Made by a program: the position numbers and the translations under genes. Of a DNA stretch of 64,000 nt, positions 10,431 to 22,240 are shown one piece after another. The DNA is from Himantopus leucocephalus (taxonomy: Eukaryota; Chordata; Aves; Charadriiformes; Recurvirostridae): positions 15,946,416-16,010,415 of the forward strand of contig RSEF01000004.1 of assembly GCA_003993805.1 (NCBI GenBank). The letters are read 5' to 3'. The number at the start of each line of letters is the position of its first letter. The stretch's first letter is position 1. The notes below the pieces were generated by a model. It was not told the DNA's origin, made no database searches, and saw nothing but the letters and a program-made list of their open reading frames with translations.

Positions 10431-12826
10431 TAGGGACATACACAGTCCTTGAAGTAAAAAACTTCACAAACTGTAGAGCCTGAATATCTCAATGAACAAA
10501 ATGCCTTCCTCCCAGCTCTCACAGGAAGCAAGTTAATTGGTAGGCCAATAACTATAATGAGGCAGAACCTGGGGTTTTGCATGTGTATAGTGAGATCCTC
10601 CCCTTGGGGCCAAACTCCTGTTCCATATTATGAAAGTAGTAAAAGGTCCCCTCAGCAGGTGCTGCATAAAGGCATTTCAGCTTTGCCTTTGCAGTGCTGG
10701 AATTGCCAAGCTATTGCTTTCCTGAGTCTCCAAATGAATTCCCCAACTCAATGTGGAACAGCTGTGTGATAGATACAGCCTTGAGAAAACGGGTGGCAAA
10801 AGAACACAACAAATGGGGATTTAATCAAATAGCACAGGGCTGCAAAACAATGTCAGCATGTTTCTGCTCAGCTTTCCTTTGGGCAAGGGAGACCCTCTTG
10901 GTATCACAGTTCAGAGAAGAGAGGTAATGTGTGACTGTATGCTATTAAGGGCCATGTTGTGTAGTGAAGGTAAGTGAATAACACTGGCTGTGTTCATTAA
11001 TGCAATGAATAACAGCATGGTTTACCTAGGATGATGCCCAAGAACTTTACATCCTGAAGAAAGATCTTTTCTATAACTGTCTGTGTACTGCTACTGCCTC
11101 TGCAGAGTTAATGAAGGAGTGGTTTACCAAAGCACCTAGGCTTTAGCCATTTGAGCCAGGAAGTGAATTAGAAACTGCAATGAGATGGGACAAGTCTGAG
11201 AGGGTGGAAGTAATTCTTCTAGTAGAATTTAATTAGGACAGGGTAGCATTTCTCTTCCTTCATATATGATTGTGGGAATAGTTGCTTTCTTCCTTATTGA
11301 AGCCTTCTGAAACACAGTTTGCACAAAAAATGCTCTCTCAAGTAAGAAAAGATTGAGGGCCACAAATGGTGAGAGTTGCTGTTTTGTACTTGTCCTTAAA
11401 AGGGTACTTTTAGCAATGCTTTTATTTAATACTTTTTGAAAGGAAAGTTTGTTGTGTGTCAAGTCTACCTATGCAAGTTTCCAGAGTGCTTCTTAAGAGC
11501 TTTTTGGAAGTCTATCTTCCTTGTCAAATACTGACTATGCCAGTTTGATCTGAGTGATTGCTTAGTTGTAAGTGTTATGTCTGAAATATAAAACAGACAG
11601 GAAAAAAAGTAAAATGAAGGAAGAGTTTGTAACAAACAAAATATAGCTAGCTAATTACTGGGGCAGGATAATGTCTTAGAAAAATCAACACCGTTATGAA
11701 ACTGCCGTTTTTTTCTTGTTTCCATGTCATAAAATTTCCTTGAAATCTTTTGGTTCTAAGTGTGTGTGCACTTTACAAAGTGATCAGAAGCTAAACAGCA
11801 GCATCTGTCAGAGAAGATAAATGACCTACCAGCAAATCATCTCAGTTAAAAGGAAGACAAAATTCTATGGAGTAGGGGAATGAGTTTTAAATTAGCTATT
11901 TCACTTAACTTTGCCCTAATGAAGGGCTAATCTTTGGACCCCTGCAAAACAAATGAGAGCATCTAGTTAGATCCAACGGAAACCAGTCATTGAAAAGGCT
12001 TGTTACTTATGAACCTAATTGGAAGCAAAATAATTCCTTTGATAGCTGTCTTCATTTAACAGTATCTTTCCCTTTTCCTGGTTTATATACAGTAAACTAA
12101 GGACTCTGTTAATTACAAACACGTTTGCCTTTTTGCAGATTGACAACTAAATGTGCTTGGGTGAACCTTGCTAGAGCACTCGCAAAGAAGATGCAAAGAT
12201 CTGCAGTGCAAGTTCTTTAGACGCTGGTTGAGAAGAGCCTCATCTGGAAGGTGGTAAGGTAGCCTGCACTTAAAAAGCCTTTTCTGTATATTGAGGCAGC
12301 AATGCGTGCAGAGTTAAGCGGAGTGTGAGCTACTGTGGAAATTAGCTAAATTTACACAAGTTAAAATCTGACCTGGGACTTCAAGGATATTTCATTCATT
12401 AAATTAGCTCATTCTTCTATTTTTTATGTAATGGCAAAATAAGTATTTATTTTTCTAAAATCTGAAGAAATGGTAGAAAAAACATTGGACACTTGATTGC
12501 TGTAGAAGCAGGATTGTGCCTTTAAGGCAGAAGGAAGGAATGTGTCAGTCAGGGCCCCTCTAAAACAGGGACTTATCTTGATTATAGTATTAGCTTGGTA
12601 GTAGAATATGATCTCATCACTGTGAAAGATTACATGAAATATCAACTTGGCTGGCCTTGAAACAACTCTATTCTCAGTTGCATTTTCAATTGCTGCAGCT
12701 GACATAGGGTTCTGTAATTTGAAGAGATGGCCATAAAGATGGTTTTCAGAATTTGGCCTACGTATTCAAGTAAGGAAACTTGGGAATGGATGAAAGCATG
12801 ACTGCCTCTGATATTTTCTCTTTGAC
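10431..12826. other. Non-coding, no recognised element
   Basis: AT-rich, without tandem arrays or convincing coding sequence. Small frames at 10557-10927 and 11229-11462 have no motif and no splice or start context that stands out. Confidence 0.6.
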
Positions 12827-12982
12827 TTTTTTTTTTTTTTTTTTTTTTTTTTTNNNNNNNNNNNNNNNNNNNNNNNNNNNNNNNNNNNNNNNNNNNNNNN
12901 NNNNNNNNNNNNNNNNNNNNNNNNNNNNNNNNNNNNNNNNNNNNNNNNNNNNNTTTTTTTTTTTTTTTTTTTTTTTTTTTTT
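12827..12982. other. Poly-T tract interrupted by a 100-N assembly gap
   Basis: T27 (12827-12853), exactly 100 N (12854-12953) and T29 (12954-12982). The round number suggests a placeholder length. The assembler probably failed in a homopolymer that may be shorter or longer than shown. An A-tailed insertion on the minus strand is possible, but no SINE or processed gene is visible on either side. Confidence 0.9.
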
Positions 12983-13460
12983 GAAATGCTGTTTTCAGTT
13001 TAACTTCTCCAGTGGGCTAGTAAGTGCCATGCACTAAATGAAGTAAATGTCAAGTGATGGAGGCCATTTGGGCATGACTGGAACCACCGTCTGAAGCCTG
13101 GGTCTGTGCAAAAAAAAAAACATTGGTAGACCTGCCAAGCCTAAGAAAAACAGTTTTATTTCTAGGGATATCTCCCAGGAACTGCGTTTGGAACATAGGC
13201 ACTATTCTGAATGACTGTTGTACCAGATTTTGGGGATTGTGTGTATCTTCTCAAAAGTCCAGAAGAATTGCCTTACACAGAAAGGGGTTCTCAGCCTCAG
13301 TGTAGCAGAGGTCAGGTTGTACTGCATTTATGTATTTCTCTCTGATTCTTTACCTGAAGACCCAGTGACAGATCTGAATTAAGATGGTATCTGAAGACTG
13401 AACTGGGAAGACAGTAGACTTTGTCTGCTGTAAAGAGCAAAACTTCAGCTTAAAAGGAAT

Positions 13461-13531
13461 GAATCATGGGCTTTCTATTTTATAGGCTGCTAATTNGAAT
13501 CATGGGCTTTCTATTTTATAGGCTGCTAATT
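13461..13531. repeat. 35-bp exact duplication around a single n
   Basis: GAATCATGGGCTTTC...GCTGCTAATT at 13461-13495 is repeated without change at 13497-13531, separated only by n at 13496. This is the signature of two overlapping contig ends butted together instead of merged. The biological sequence probably has one copy. Confidence 0.9.
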
Positions 13532-13691
13532 GAGCTAAAAGATGTTGCTATAGTCTTTTCTAAACTACTCTTTCTTGTAAAATGTGCATAAGAAGAAAGC
13601 TCTGGTTAATATAACTGAAGTTATATGAAATAATAAAAAAAAAGAGTGATAAAACAAGGTTGCACTTAGTCCTGTATTTCTGTATTTCTAG

Positions 13692-13739
13692 ATAATCCTG
13701 GAAAACAAGGCAAGAAGATGAACCATGAAGAAAGGAAAG
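13692..13739 (+). other. Small exon-like interval, 48 bp (unproven)
   Basis: An acceptor-like tract CTGTATTTCTGTATTTCTAG ends at 13691 and a donor-like AAAGGTAAAT spans 13736-13745, enclosing 48 bp, a multiple of three. Only one frame is open, entered with two leftover bases, and reads NPGKQGKKMNHEERK. This is hydrophilic and basic, with no match I recognise. A frame-preserving cassette exon in a long intron would look like this; a chance pseudo-exon would too. Confidence 0.2.
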
Positions 13740-13745
13740 GTAAAT

Positions 13746-15625
13746 CAGAGCTTTCTAATAGAGTGCAATGGATGTTGGCTCAGCACCACGGTCCATTTGA
13801 CTTGTCTTTTAATGTTCTGAAATTTCTGTCTATGTCACTCTCAGTGAAGATGCTTAGAAATATTGGGAGCCTAACCTGAAACTGAGAGGTGTTTTCTCTG
13901 CCACAAAGCTACAGTGGGTATCATGAGGTGTAGTGACAGGTGTGAGATTGTGATGATGCACTCCCCTGCAGCTCTACGAAGTCTGACAGCTTTTTGGGAT
14001 GAAACAGAGTTGTGTATTGAGGATCTCAAATTCTTTCCAAGGAATCCCACAGATAGTTGAGAGCAAAGACATTAAGTCATTTCTTGGGAGAGGATTTTGT
14101 TTTTATATCCTCAATGCAGAATGTTGCCATAATAGTAATCATTATTATGCATAGAAACAAACGCATTCAGGCTGCAGTTTTTGACCCAATCTGGTTTTCT
14201 GCTTTTTTGCATTGGTATTTGCTAGTGTGAATTGTGTTGTGCATTTTTTTCTTTTTCTGTCAGTAACAGAATTTCTAATTATGCCAAATGGGAACAGCAT
14301 GACCCAAGCCTACAAGCAAATCAGTTTTCCAAATTTTTGAATTATAAAGGAAAGTGGTTTCTTTTCCCCTAAATAATGTTAATGCAACTGCAATGTCATT
14401 TGTTTCCTCTCTACTGTACCGTCATTGAATTGTGATCTGAGAGTTCAGTCTTGATGAAAACGTATATATTTCCTTGTGTTATTTCTTTTAGAATTTAAAT
14501 TCCATTCAGATTTAGAAAAAAAAGTTAGTCCTTGAGAGACTGGGGATGAAACTATATTTTGAATAAGTGGTTTATATGCATTAAGCTATTGATTTTGTTC
14601 CTGTGCCGTCTCCTGTCAGATCTCTTCTACATTCTCCTCTCACCCAGCTTCTGTATTAGAGGCTGTCATCCTCCCATTCTTATCTCAATGCTAGTCCCCT
14701 TTCTCATTGTACTTTCCTAAACCATCACTTCTCTTGTTCAGAAACTTTCTTTAAATTCACATCTTTGGCCACACCCAGAATCATTAAGCTGCAGTAAGTT
14801 AAAATAACGTCAGTTTCTCCCTCTGGTCTTCCTTGTCTGTCCTCTCTGTCTTGGTTTTCACACTGCCAACATATTAGGGGAAGCATCATTGACATGATGT
14901 GTATTACACAGCATCTCATTAGTTTGCATGTGGTAACTTCTAAGTATTGGCATATACTTAGCAAAAAGTACTTTCTGTTTATCAAGCAAGATATGTTGAG
15001 GGAAGCAGTGTCGAGATCTGGATTGAACTAGGATGGTGTTTTAAGGTTTAGGACTGAAATGAAGCCATATTTGAGACTGGACAGAGTTATGCTCACCAAC
15101 AAGATTTTGGCCCTGAAACGGGAGGTCAACTTTTGGCCAACTGCTCCACCACTTAAGATTAATGGAACTACACCAGGTTGTTATCAGCCTAACTGAACTT
15201 GTAGTCCCCTTACAATGTCAAGTGTGTGTTTGTGTGTGTGTAAAGGCTTTTAATGCTGGTTTTAAAACAATTGGGTTTTGGAAAATTTGGGAAAGAATTA
15301 AAGGCAAGAATGCACTTCCTTTAATGCATCTCTTCCAGCATGGAAACTTCTGTCTCTGTTGCCTTGGAATGATTTAAAGGCTTCAAAATCTCAGGCTTTG
15401 GGCACCTTTTCCCTTACCTTTGTTAACCAAAATGTTATGACATGTTCCTATCATGCCTTCACAGATCCTTGCTTTCTTTTGCTGTTTATTTCCTCCTAGC
15501 TGACTTGCCACCAAAATGAGTTAGACATGCAAAGCAGACATTAAACCAGAAATGTCTCTGTATTGCTGGCAAATCTCTTCAATAAGGCTGAAGATCCCCT
15601 GGACTTTATTTTTCACTTGTTCTGA
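13746..15625. other. Non-coding, includes a short (TG)n tract
   Basis: No gene seen. A small TG microsatellite GTGTGTGTTTGTGTGTGTGT lies at 15222-15241. The minus frame 14725-14985 (86 codons) has no recognisable feature. Confidence 0.6.
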
Positions 15626-15670
15626 TTTTACACTGATGTAATTTAATTGATTTCAGTGGATTAATTTGGT
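15626..15670 (+). repeat. Ancient palindromic amniote repeat fragment
   Basis: CTGATTTTACACTGATGTAA (15622-15641), then TTTAATTGATTTCAGTGGATTAATTTGG (about 15642-15669), follow a partly palindromic element that I recall as 'ctgatttacaccagtgtaactccattgacttcaatggagttac', frequent in turtles, crocodilians and birds. Order and spacing agree. The exact library name of the family is not known to me. Confidence 0.45.
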
Positions 15671-18600
15671 CAGCTTAGTGTCAGGCCCAGAGGCTACGGC
15701 AAATACTTGCATGTTGCTTAATATCAAAGCTTTACCTCTCAGTACAGATGCCCTCCCTCATCCCTGGCAGAGAGAAAGTGTAACCCCCTCAGTCTCTCCT
15801 GTTCACTAAACCTAAAAGTGCAAAAGGATTTTGATCGGACACTGTCAAAGTACAGGGCCGGTCTCAAAGAAAAAAAAAAAGTTGCTGAGGCAACTAACAT
15901 TCTAGTGTTCTAGCATTCATCTAACCTTTTCTTTATGGTCTTGGTAAGGGGGAAGGGCCTGGCCTTTTTTTGGCCCTCTGTGGTTGTGTTGTGTGTTCAG
16001 CTATGCAACCTTTGTGAACTGAAGGGGGATTGCTTTGCAGCATCTCCATCTGCTTGCAAAGAGCTGCTACTGCTGTCTCAGCCATGGGACAAGGAGCTGA
16101 TCTTCTCCCAGACCCTGTACATGTTGGACAGCTAAGAAGAGGAAGAGGCAGGAGCCTCCAGAATTGGCAGACTGATAAGTCTAGGAGTGGGACCAAGGGC
16201 TGAAAACTATCTTAAATGGTGCTTTGAGATGAACAAAATTATGTGAGGATTATAGTCTTCATCATGAAGACTTTAGAAGCAGTAAATTACTTGAACTGTG
16301 TCTAGTGTATCAAGCCTGTGCTTGATCTACAGTGATCTACAGTGGTATCACAGAATAAAATGTATGTAGCAAAAGCTATGAGGATTGAGGTGTAGATTCA
16401 CTTTTCTTGGAACATAAGTACAAAACCTTTTGCTAAAGAGTTAGCGATAAAAGAATCTTGTGTGTGGACAAAGCATCAGCAATCATCATAAAATCACACA
16501 GAGATTTGGAAGATCCTTTCCTTTGTGGACAGAAAAAGCTCTAGTAAGGAGTCAGGGTTTGTCCCCATTTCGTGTTTCTGGAATACAGATACTAATTTTA
16601 TGCTAAGCGTGGCTTAGCCACCCCTACTCGAGATGATGGCTGTTATTCATTCTGTGCTCCAAATACATCCAGGTTTCAGCTGAAATGTGGACAGTCGTCT
16701 TTGCATTTGAGAACTTTTAGGGTTTTTTTGTGTTGTTTTTACAGACCCACCAACCTACAGGGCCTTATGCCTGTTTCATGTAGGTCAAGCCTGTGCTGCA
16801 GGTTTTGTTTCTTCAAGGCGGTTTGAATTTTGTTTAAATAAATCCTGAAGCATCTAGTTTTTCATTCATGGATTAGAAATGTCCAGTGTGTGTTACACTG
16901 GCTTGAGGGAATTTGCTTTTCTTGAGCTGCTGAGACTGTGTACACTTTTTCATTAGCTTTTTTCTTTTTTTCTAGTTTTCCTTTTCTTGGTCTCTGCTAA
17001 TCAAATCTGAACTTAATACTTGAATTAAATTCTAACCTCCGATGTTCAAAGTAGATTTGTGATTGGGCTGAAATAATTCATTCTGTCCATGCTGAACCCA
17101 CCTAATCTACTTGCAAGTTGTATTCTTGCCCTTTGTAGTGCAACATTTCTGTCACCCAAGCAAGAAAAATAGGTCTTCTCATGCTTGGCCGATTCACGTA
17201 ACCCACTGTTTAGTGAATAGGCCCTTTGGTGTGTCATTTTTTTTTTTCTGCTTATTTGATAAACTTGAGACATAGTTACTTTGAAGATTGGGCATTATCT
17301 ACCTGGTCTGGGAACAGTTCCATGAAAACTGAGATTGGATCTCTGGGCTGCTGACAAGCTAATTCTGGGCATTATTGCAAGCCTCAAGGTCAGTGTGACT
17401 TTCAACAGCAGAATAGAATTTCTGGTGCATTCATCTCTCATTTTAAATAGGTCTCTCTAAGCCTGAGCTACGTGTTCGTAGTGGTTTGAGAATTCAAGCT
17501 TCACATACGTTGTACGAGAATACAATGTATTATATACATATACAATATATTCTCAATACATTGTAGAGGAGTTTAAAGATACTGAGAAAAGACAATGACC
17601 TTCAAACTCTGGAGAGGCTATTAAGTAACAGCAGGAGTCTTCACCCTAATGAACCTCTGTCCAACCTCTTGGCTGAAAAAATTATCTTACTGCGTTATAG
17701 TAACTGACATGAAAAGAACTGGTGAGCATGTGTTTTCTGGGAGACAAATAGAAGGTGTTCCTTGAGTGACTGTTGTTTTTTATAGGCAGTACCGCAATAA
17801 GCCCATTTATTGGCAGTTTCAGTGGGGAGGAGAAAGAGTTGAAAGGATAGGGATGCTGAGCTCGGTTTCTCCAGAGCAACCAGAGGCTCTTGATCTGAGG
17901 CTGAAGGGACCAGTGCGATTCATGGGTCCAGCTCTTCTGGAATGCTTGGGGAGAAATTGCCCCCAGAATTCACTCCTGGCAGTTGTGTGCAGTTAGGGGA
18001 CTGTACTACTGTCAGAAAGGACTATTGGGTGGCTTCTGCTGTACTGTCAAAACATGCTTAGCTCTTTTGTTATTGCCAATTAGACTTAATCAAGTATTTA
18101 GGCAGAGTAGAACCCTGATGTGTGTTGACAGTGTATAGAAATCTCATCTGGCAAGCAGAAAAACTGACAAAGGTGATACCTTGCTACAAATAATAAATCA
18201 TAATTCACTCTCACTTCCATTGCCAAACACAGTTAATGCTGTTACCCGCAGACTGTCATCTCTTGCTCAGGCTTTGTTTTTTTTAGTACTGAGTTTCTCC
18301 AAAGAAATTGAAAAACGTGTTGGAGTTGCTAGCGCTTTCAAATCTGAAACGAGGCCATGTCCATATGGAGTGTCAGGAGGAGCTGGGCCAGCACCCCCTA
18401 CCCTATGAGATCAGTGTCCTTCAACAGGTGTTGGGTGGGCCAGGACAGAGGATCCACCTCTTTCTTGGGAAGTCAGCCAGGAGGCCTGCTGCTTTCGCAC
18501 TACAGTCTCCTGTGTATCTCTGATCAACGAATAAACTCCAGGGTGTAAATACATTCACAGCTAGTTGGAACCAAACAGAATTGTGAATAAAAAGACCAGC

Positions 18601-18734
18601 AGTTAGAAATGCTTCAGTTTTCAAGCAACAGGGTAACAAACACAAACACAGTAATATGTAAAGCAGGAGATTTAGAAGTATAGAGTCTCCAGTGCTTTCA
18701 TTGCCAGACAATGGAGAAAGAGCGCATTAGGAGA
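15671..18734. other. Non-coding, contains an AT-rich inverted repeat
   Basis: No gene seen. TACAATGTATT (17521-17531) and AATACATTGTA (17555-17565) form a perfect 11-bp inverted repeat with a 23-bp AT-rich loop, able to form a weak hairpin. A 10-bp direct repeat GATCTACAGT lies near 16325-16344. Confidence 0.6.
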
Positions 18735-18855
18735 CAGAGAAAGGATATGTCCTGCAAACCAAGAGATTTGTGTTCTGATGCACTCGCTGTGGATGAATGC
18801 GTGCAAATTGTTATCTCTTTCTGTGCTTTGGTTTCTCCAGGAAACAGGGAAAAAT
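18735..18855 (+). repeat. Degenerate MIR-type SINE
   Basis: GAGATTTGTGTTCTGATGCACTCGCTGTG (about 18762-18790), then TTATCTCTTTCTGTGCTTTG and GTTTCTCCAG (18811-18840), track the MIR segments 'gggttctaatcccagctctgcc... cttaacctctctgtgcctcagtttccccat'. Divergence is high. Confidence 0.35.
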
Positions 18856-21067
18856 TGTAGTCAGATGAAATATGCCATGTCAATTATTTTTCTTTCTTAT
18901 GAAAGATCCTTCCTCTTTATCCACACCCTGCAATGTGTGCCATGTTTTGCATGCTGTTTCTGAACCCTCTGACTTGCTGACCTTCGTCGGGCAAATAAAG
19001 GTCTGATGTAACTTCCCATGAGTCTCATCTGATACAACTTCCTTTTGATCCCATCAAAGCTGTTTTATGATGACTAGAGGGACTGCTGCAGAGCTCCCAA
19101 AATTCAGTTTCTTGTCTGACCACTGTAGACCCCGACTGTCTGGAAAATCAAAACTGCCTCTGGAGAGAGTCTTTTTGACTGCTGGAAAGTAGCAGAGAAT
19201 AGCAGCTATATTTAAACTTTAATAAAGGTCTTTTGAGCAGTATTAGGTGTTTATGGAATGTCTGTAATAGTACATAGTATTAAAGTACATGTTAACATTA
19301 TTACTGCTACGTTCAAGAAACGGGAAAGATACTGCAATTTTTAATGAAGTGCTTATGGCTTTGTTGATTGCAGGAGTGTCCAGCTATGGGACTGCAGAGT
19401 TCCTGAAAAGGTGGTATTTAGCTTGGGTCTGCATGTTCAGACTGATCTGGCTGAGTCTGAGATTATTGGCTGCTGAAATCTTGCCTTCGATCTTGCAAGA
19501 TTTGAATAGAAGAGGGCAGAAATCTTGCAGGAGTAAGTTTCTCCTTCATGGATGGTCCTGTCAGCTTGGGATGAGATTTGCTAAGACAAGACTCTGGTTT
19601 GGCCATGCTAGAATCAGGCCTGGGTTTCTTCTGAATTGACGTCTGGATAAATTAAAAACAAAGAAGCATGATACTTGGTTTTGCGGATTTAAATTCAGAC
19701 TGTTCATCCCTTAGTTTTCAAGAGGTTAAGATCTAAGGGTCGGATTTCAGGAAATTTTCATTTAGGGAGTGACTGTTTAAAGAGTTGCAAGAGCCCTAGA
19801 AACCAGAGTTCTTTGTTCATAAGCCATGCACGGTGCAGACAACAGCCATAGCAGCAATCTGTTTCCCCATGAATTGCAAACAAGCTTAACCCTGAGTTGG
19901 AAAGACCATACTCTGGAGAGGCAAAAGGAAATTCAATATCTGAGCTAAGTGTGTTCTGACTTCCTTGGAAGAAAGACTGCCAACTGTACAAAGTTATGAT
20001 GATGATGTGACAAGGACCCACCGTCCACTGGGGCCTCCATGAGCCAATGATATTCATGGAGGACTGCAAAATAAGCAGTCCCACAGGGTGGGGGGCATGG
20101 AGGTAGGCAGTAGGCCTTTATTATTCTTATCCCCTCTATACTTGGATGCCTTGGAGAGCTTCAAGCTCAAACTTTTGATGTCTCTTTTACAATGATCTTT
20201 TTCTCTACATATTTTGAAATATCTGGTTCCAATGGTACTAAAAATTTGCTGTGACTGAGAACTTTTCCAATGCAAAGTACTTGTTAAAATATAACACGTG
20301 TCCAGACCAGACTTGAATAAAGATTGTACTATTTCTCATATTATATTGAAAGTTTGGCAATTTACTTGAGCTTACAATGTAACTTTCCATTGAAGTCTAT
20401 GATTAGACTTAAAAGTAAAAAGTCTTTCCTGTTTTGTAAAGAATAATAGTGACCTTTACCAAGTCCAGTCTCTATTTTTGAAGTCAGATATTCACGGATA
20501 TGTTGCTATTTGGTTCCCCCCCTCTTTTCAACAAGTGATTCTAAAAAAACAGTGTCATCTTTTCCAACCTGTTTTCTGAGCAATGCCATTTCTGTTTGTC
20601 AGCCCAAGCTTCATCACAGTCTGATAAATGTTCCTGCTGAACTATTTATGTTACCTTTCTATGTGCTGCATTTTTGTCTCCCTTGGTGTGGGTGTTGTCT
20701 TTTTATTCTTACAGTATGCTATTTGGCCCTGGCCTATGTTTGTCTTCCCCAGCTGGAGGTGAACGTTGCATGGTACTATTACTTTTGAAATTTTCTTTTC
20801 TGTTTGAGGGGAATTTTCCTACAGTAACAAGCAGGTGGCATTTTCTGATAAAGGGAGGGTACTGCTACTCTTGATACCAATATTGTCAGTCAGCCATTTG
20901 GAGTTTGAAAATTGAAATGTTGCTTTTTATTTACATATCTCTAGTAGTCTTAATGCAGCTACCTGTGCTGTCAATCCATTTAATTCGATGAAAGCTCTGG
21001 GTCCTTAGAGCTGCTGGAATGTAGGTTACTCACCAAAGGCTGTGTTTGAAAACACTTATGTTTTATC
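18856..21067. other. Non-coding, no recognised element
   Basis: AT-rich without a supported gene. The plus frame 19289-19639 (116 codons) and minus frame 19758-20084 (108 codons) have no motif. CCATTGAAGTCTAT at 20387-20400 is a further partial match to the 'acttcaatgg' motif. Confidence 0.55.
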
Positions 21068-22183
21068 ATAAAATCATGTTGTAGAATGGTTTGAGTTGAA
21101 AGGGACCTTAAACATCATCTAGTTCCAACTTCCCTGTCACAGGCAGGGACGCCTACCCCTAGACCAGGTTGATCAAAGCCCCGTCCAACTTGAACGCTTC
21201 CAGGGATGGGGCAGCCACAACTTCTCTGGGCAACATGTTCCAGTGTCTCACCACCCTCATTCTAAAGTATTTCTTCCTAATATCTAATCTAAATCAACCA
21301 TCTTTCAGTTTAAAACCGTTACCCCTCATCCTATTGCTACAATCCCTGATCAAGAGTCCCTCCCCATCTTTCTTGTAGGTCCGCTTCAGGTACTGGAAGG
21401 GGCTCTCAGGTCTCCCCAGAGCCTTCTCTTCTCCAGGCTGAACACCCCCAACTCCCTCAGCCTGACTTCACAGGAGAGGTGCTCCAGCCCTCTGATCATC
21501 TTTGTGGCCTCCTCTGGACTTGGTCCAACAGGTCCATGTCCTTCTGATGTTGGGGGCCCCAGATCTGGATGCAGTACTGCAGGTGGGATCTCACCAGTGT
21601 GGAGTGGAGGGGCTGAATCCCCTCCCTTGACCTGCTGGACACACTTATTTTGTTACAGCCCAGGATATGGTTGGCTTTCTGGGCTGCAGGTAGACATTGC
21701 CAGGTCATGTTGAGCTTCCCATCAACCAACACCCCCAAGTCCTTCTCCTCAGAGCTACTCTCAACCCATTCTCCGCTCAGCCTGTATTTGTGCTTGGGAT
21801 TGCCCTGACCCACAAGCACTTGCACTTGGCCTTGTTGAGGTTTGCACAGGCCCACCTCTTAAGCCTGTCCAAGTCCCTCTGGATGGCATCCCTTCCCTCC
21901 AGTGTGTTGTCCATCACAGCTCTGTGTTGTCACCGAACTTGCTGAGGGGACACTCCCACTGTCCATGTCACTGACAAAGGTGTTAAACAATGCCAGACCC
22001 AATACCAACCCCTGAGGAACAGCACTCTTCACTGGTCTCCACTTGGACGTTGGGCCGTTGACCGCAACTCTCTGAGTGTGAGCATCCAGCCAATTCCTTA
22101 TCCACCAAGTGGTCTATCCATCAAATCCATGTCCCTCCAATTTAGAGACAAGGATGTTGTGTGGGACAGTGTCAAATGCTTTG
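21068..22183 (-). mobile_element. CR1 LINE, 5'-truncated, about 1.1 kb
   Basis: The plus strand begins with the CR1 3' end (GTAGAATGGTTTGAGTTGAAAGGGACC at 21081-21107) and runs through the 3' UTR to about 21495. Beyond this it enters the C-terminal half of ORF2 on the minus strand. A minus frame at 21496-21855 keeps typical CR1 peptide ([26 protein letters not shown]). Further 5', the remains of the motif A region (AFDTVPHNILVSKLE, about 22137-22182), VPQGLVLG and the degraded catalytic box can be read, but in broken frames. The copy ends inside the reverse-transcriptase domain, the usual 5' truncation. It cannot encode a working enzyme. Confidence 0.93.
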
Positions 22184-22240
22184 TGCCTGAGTTTCTCCAT
22201 TATACAAATTGATATAATGCTATGTGAATAGCTGTGGCAT
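22182..22240 (+). repeat. MIR-type core fragment abutting the CR1
   Basis: TTGTGCCTGAGTTTCTCCAT (22181-22200), then TATACAAATTGATATAATGCTATG, match the MIR core 'ctgtgcctcagtttccccatctgtaaaattgggataat'. The match starts exactly where CR1 similarity stops. The CR1 may therefore have inserted into an older MIR, but I could not identify the other half before 21068. Confidence 0.4.

Noticed and set aside
13461..13531. Duplication read as a CRISPR-like or true tandem repeat
   Set aside because: Only two copies with an n between; the assembly-join explanation is simpler and the organism is a vertebrate.
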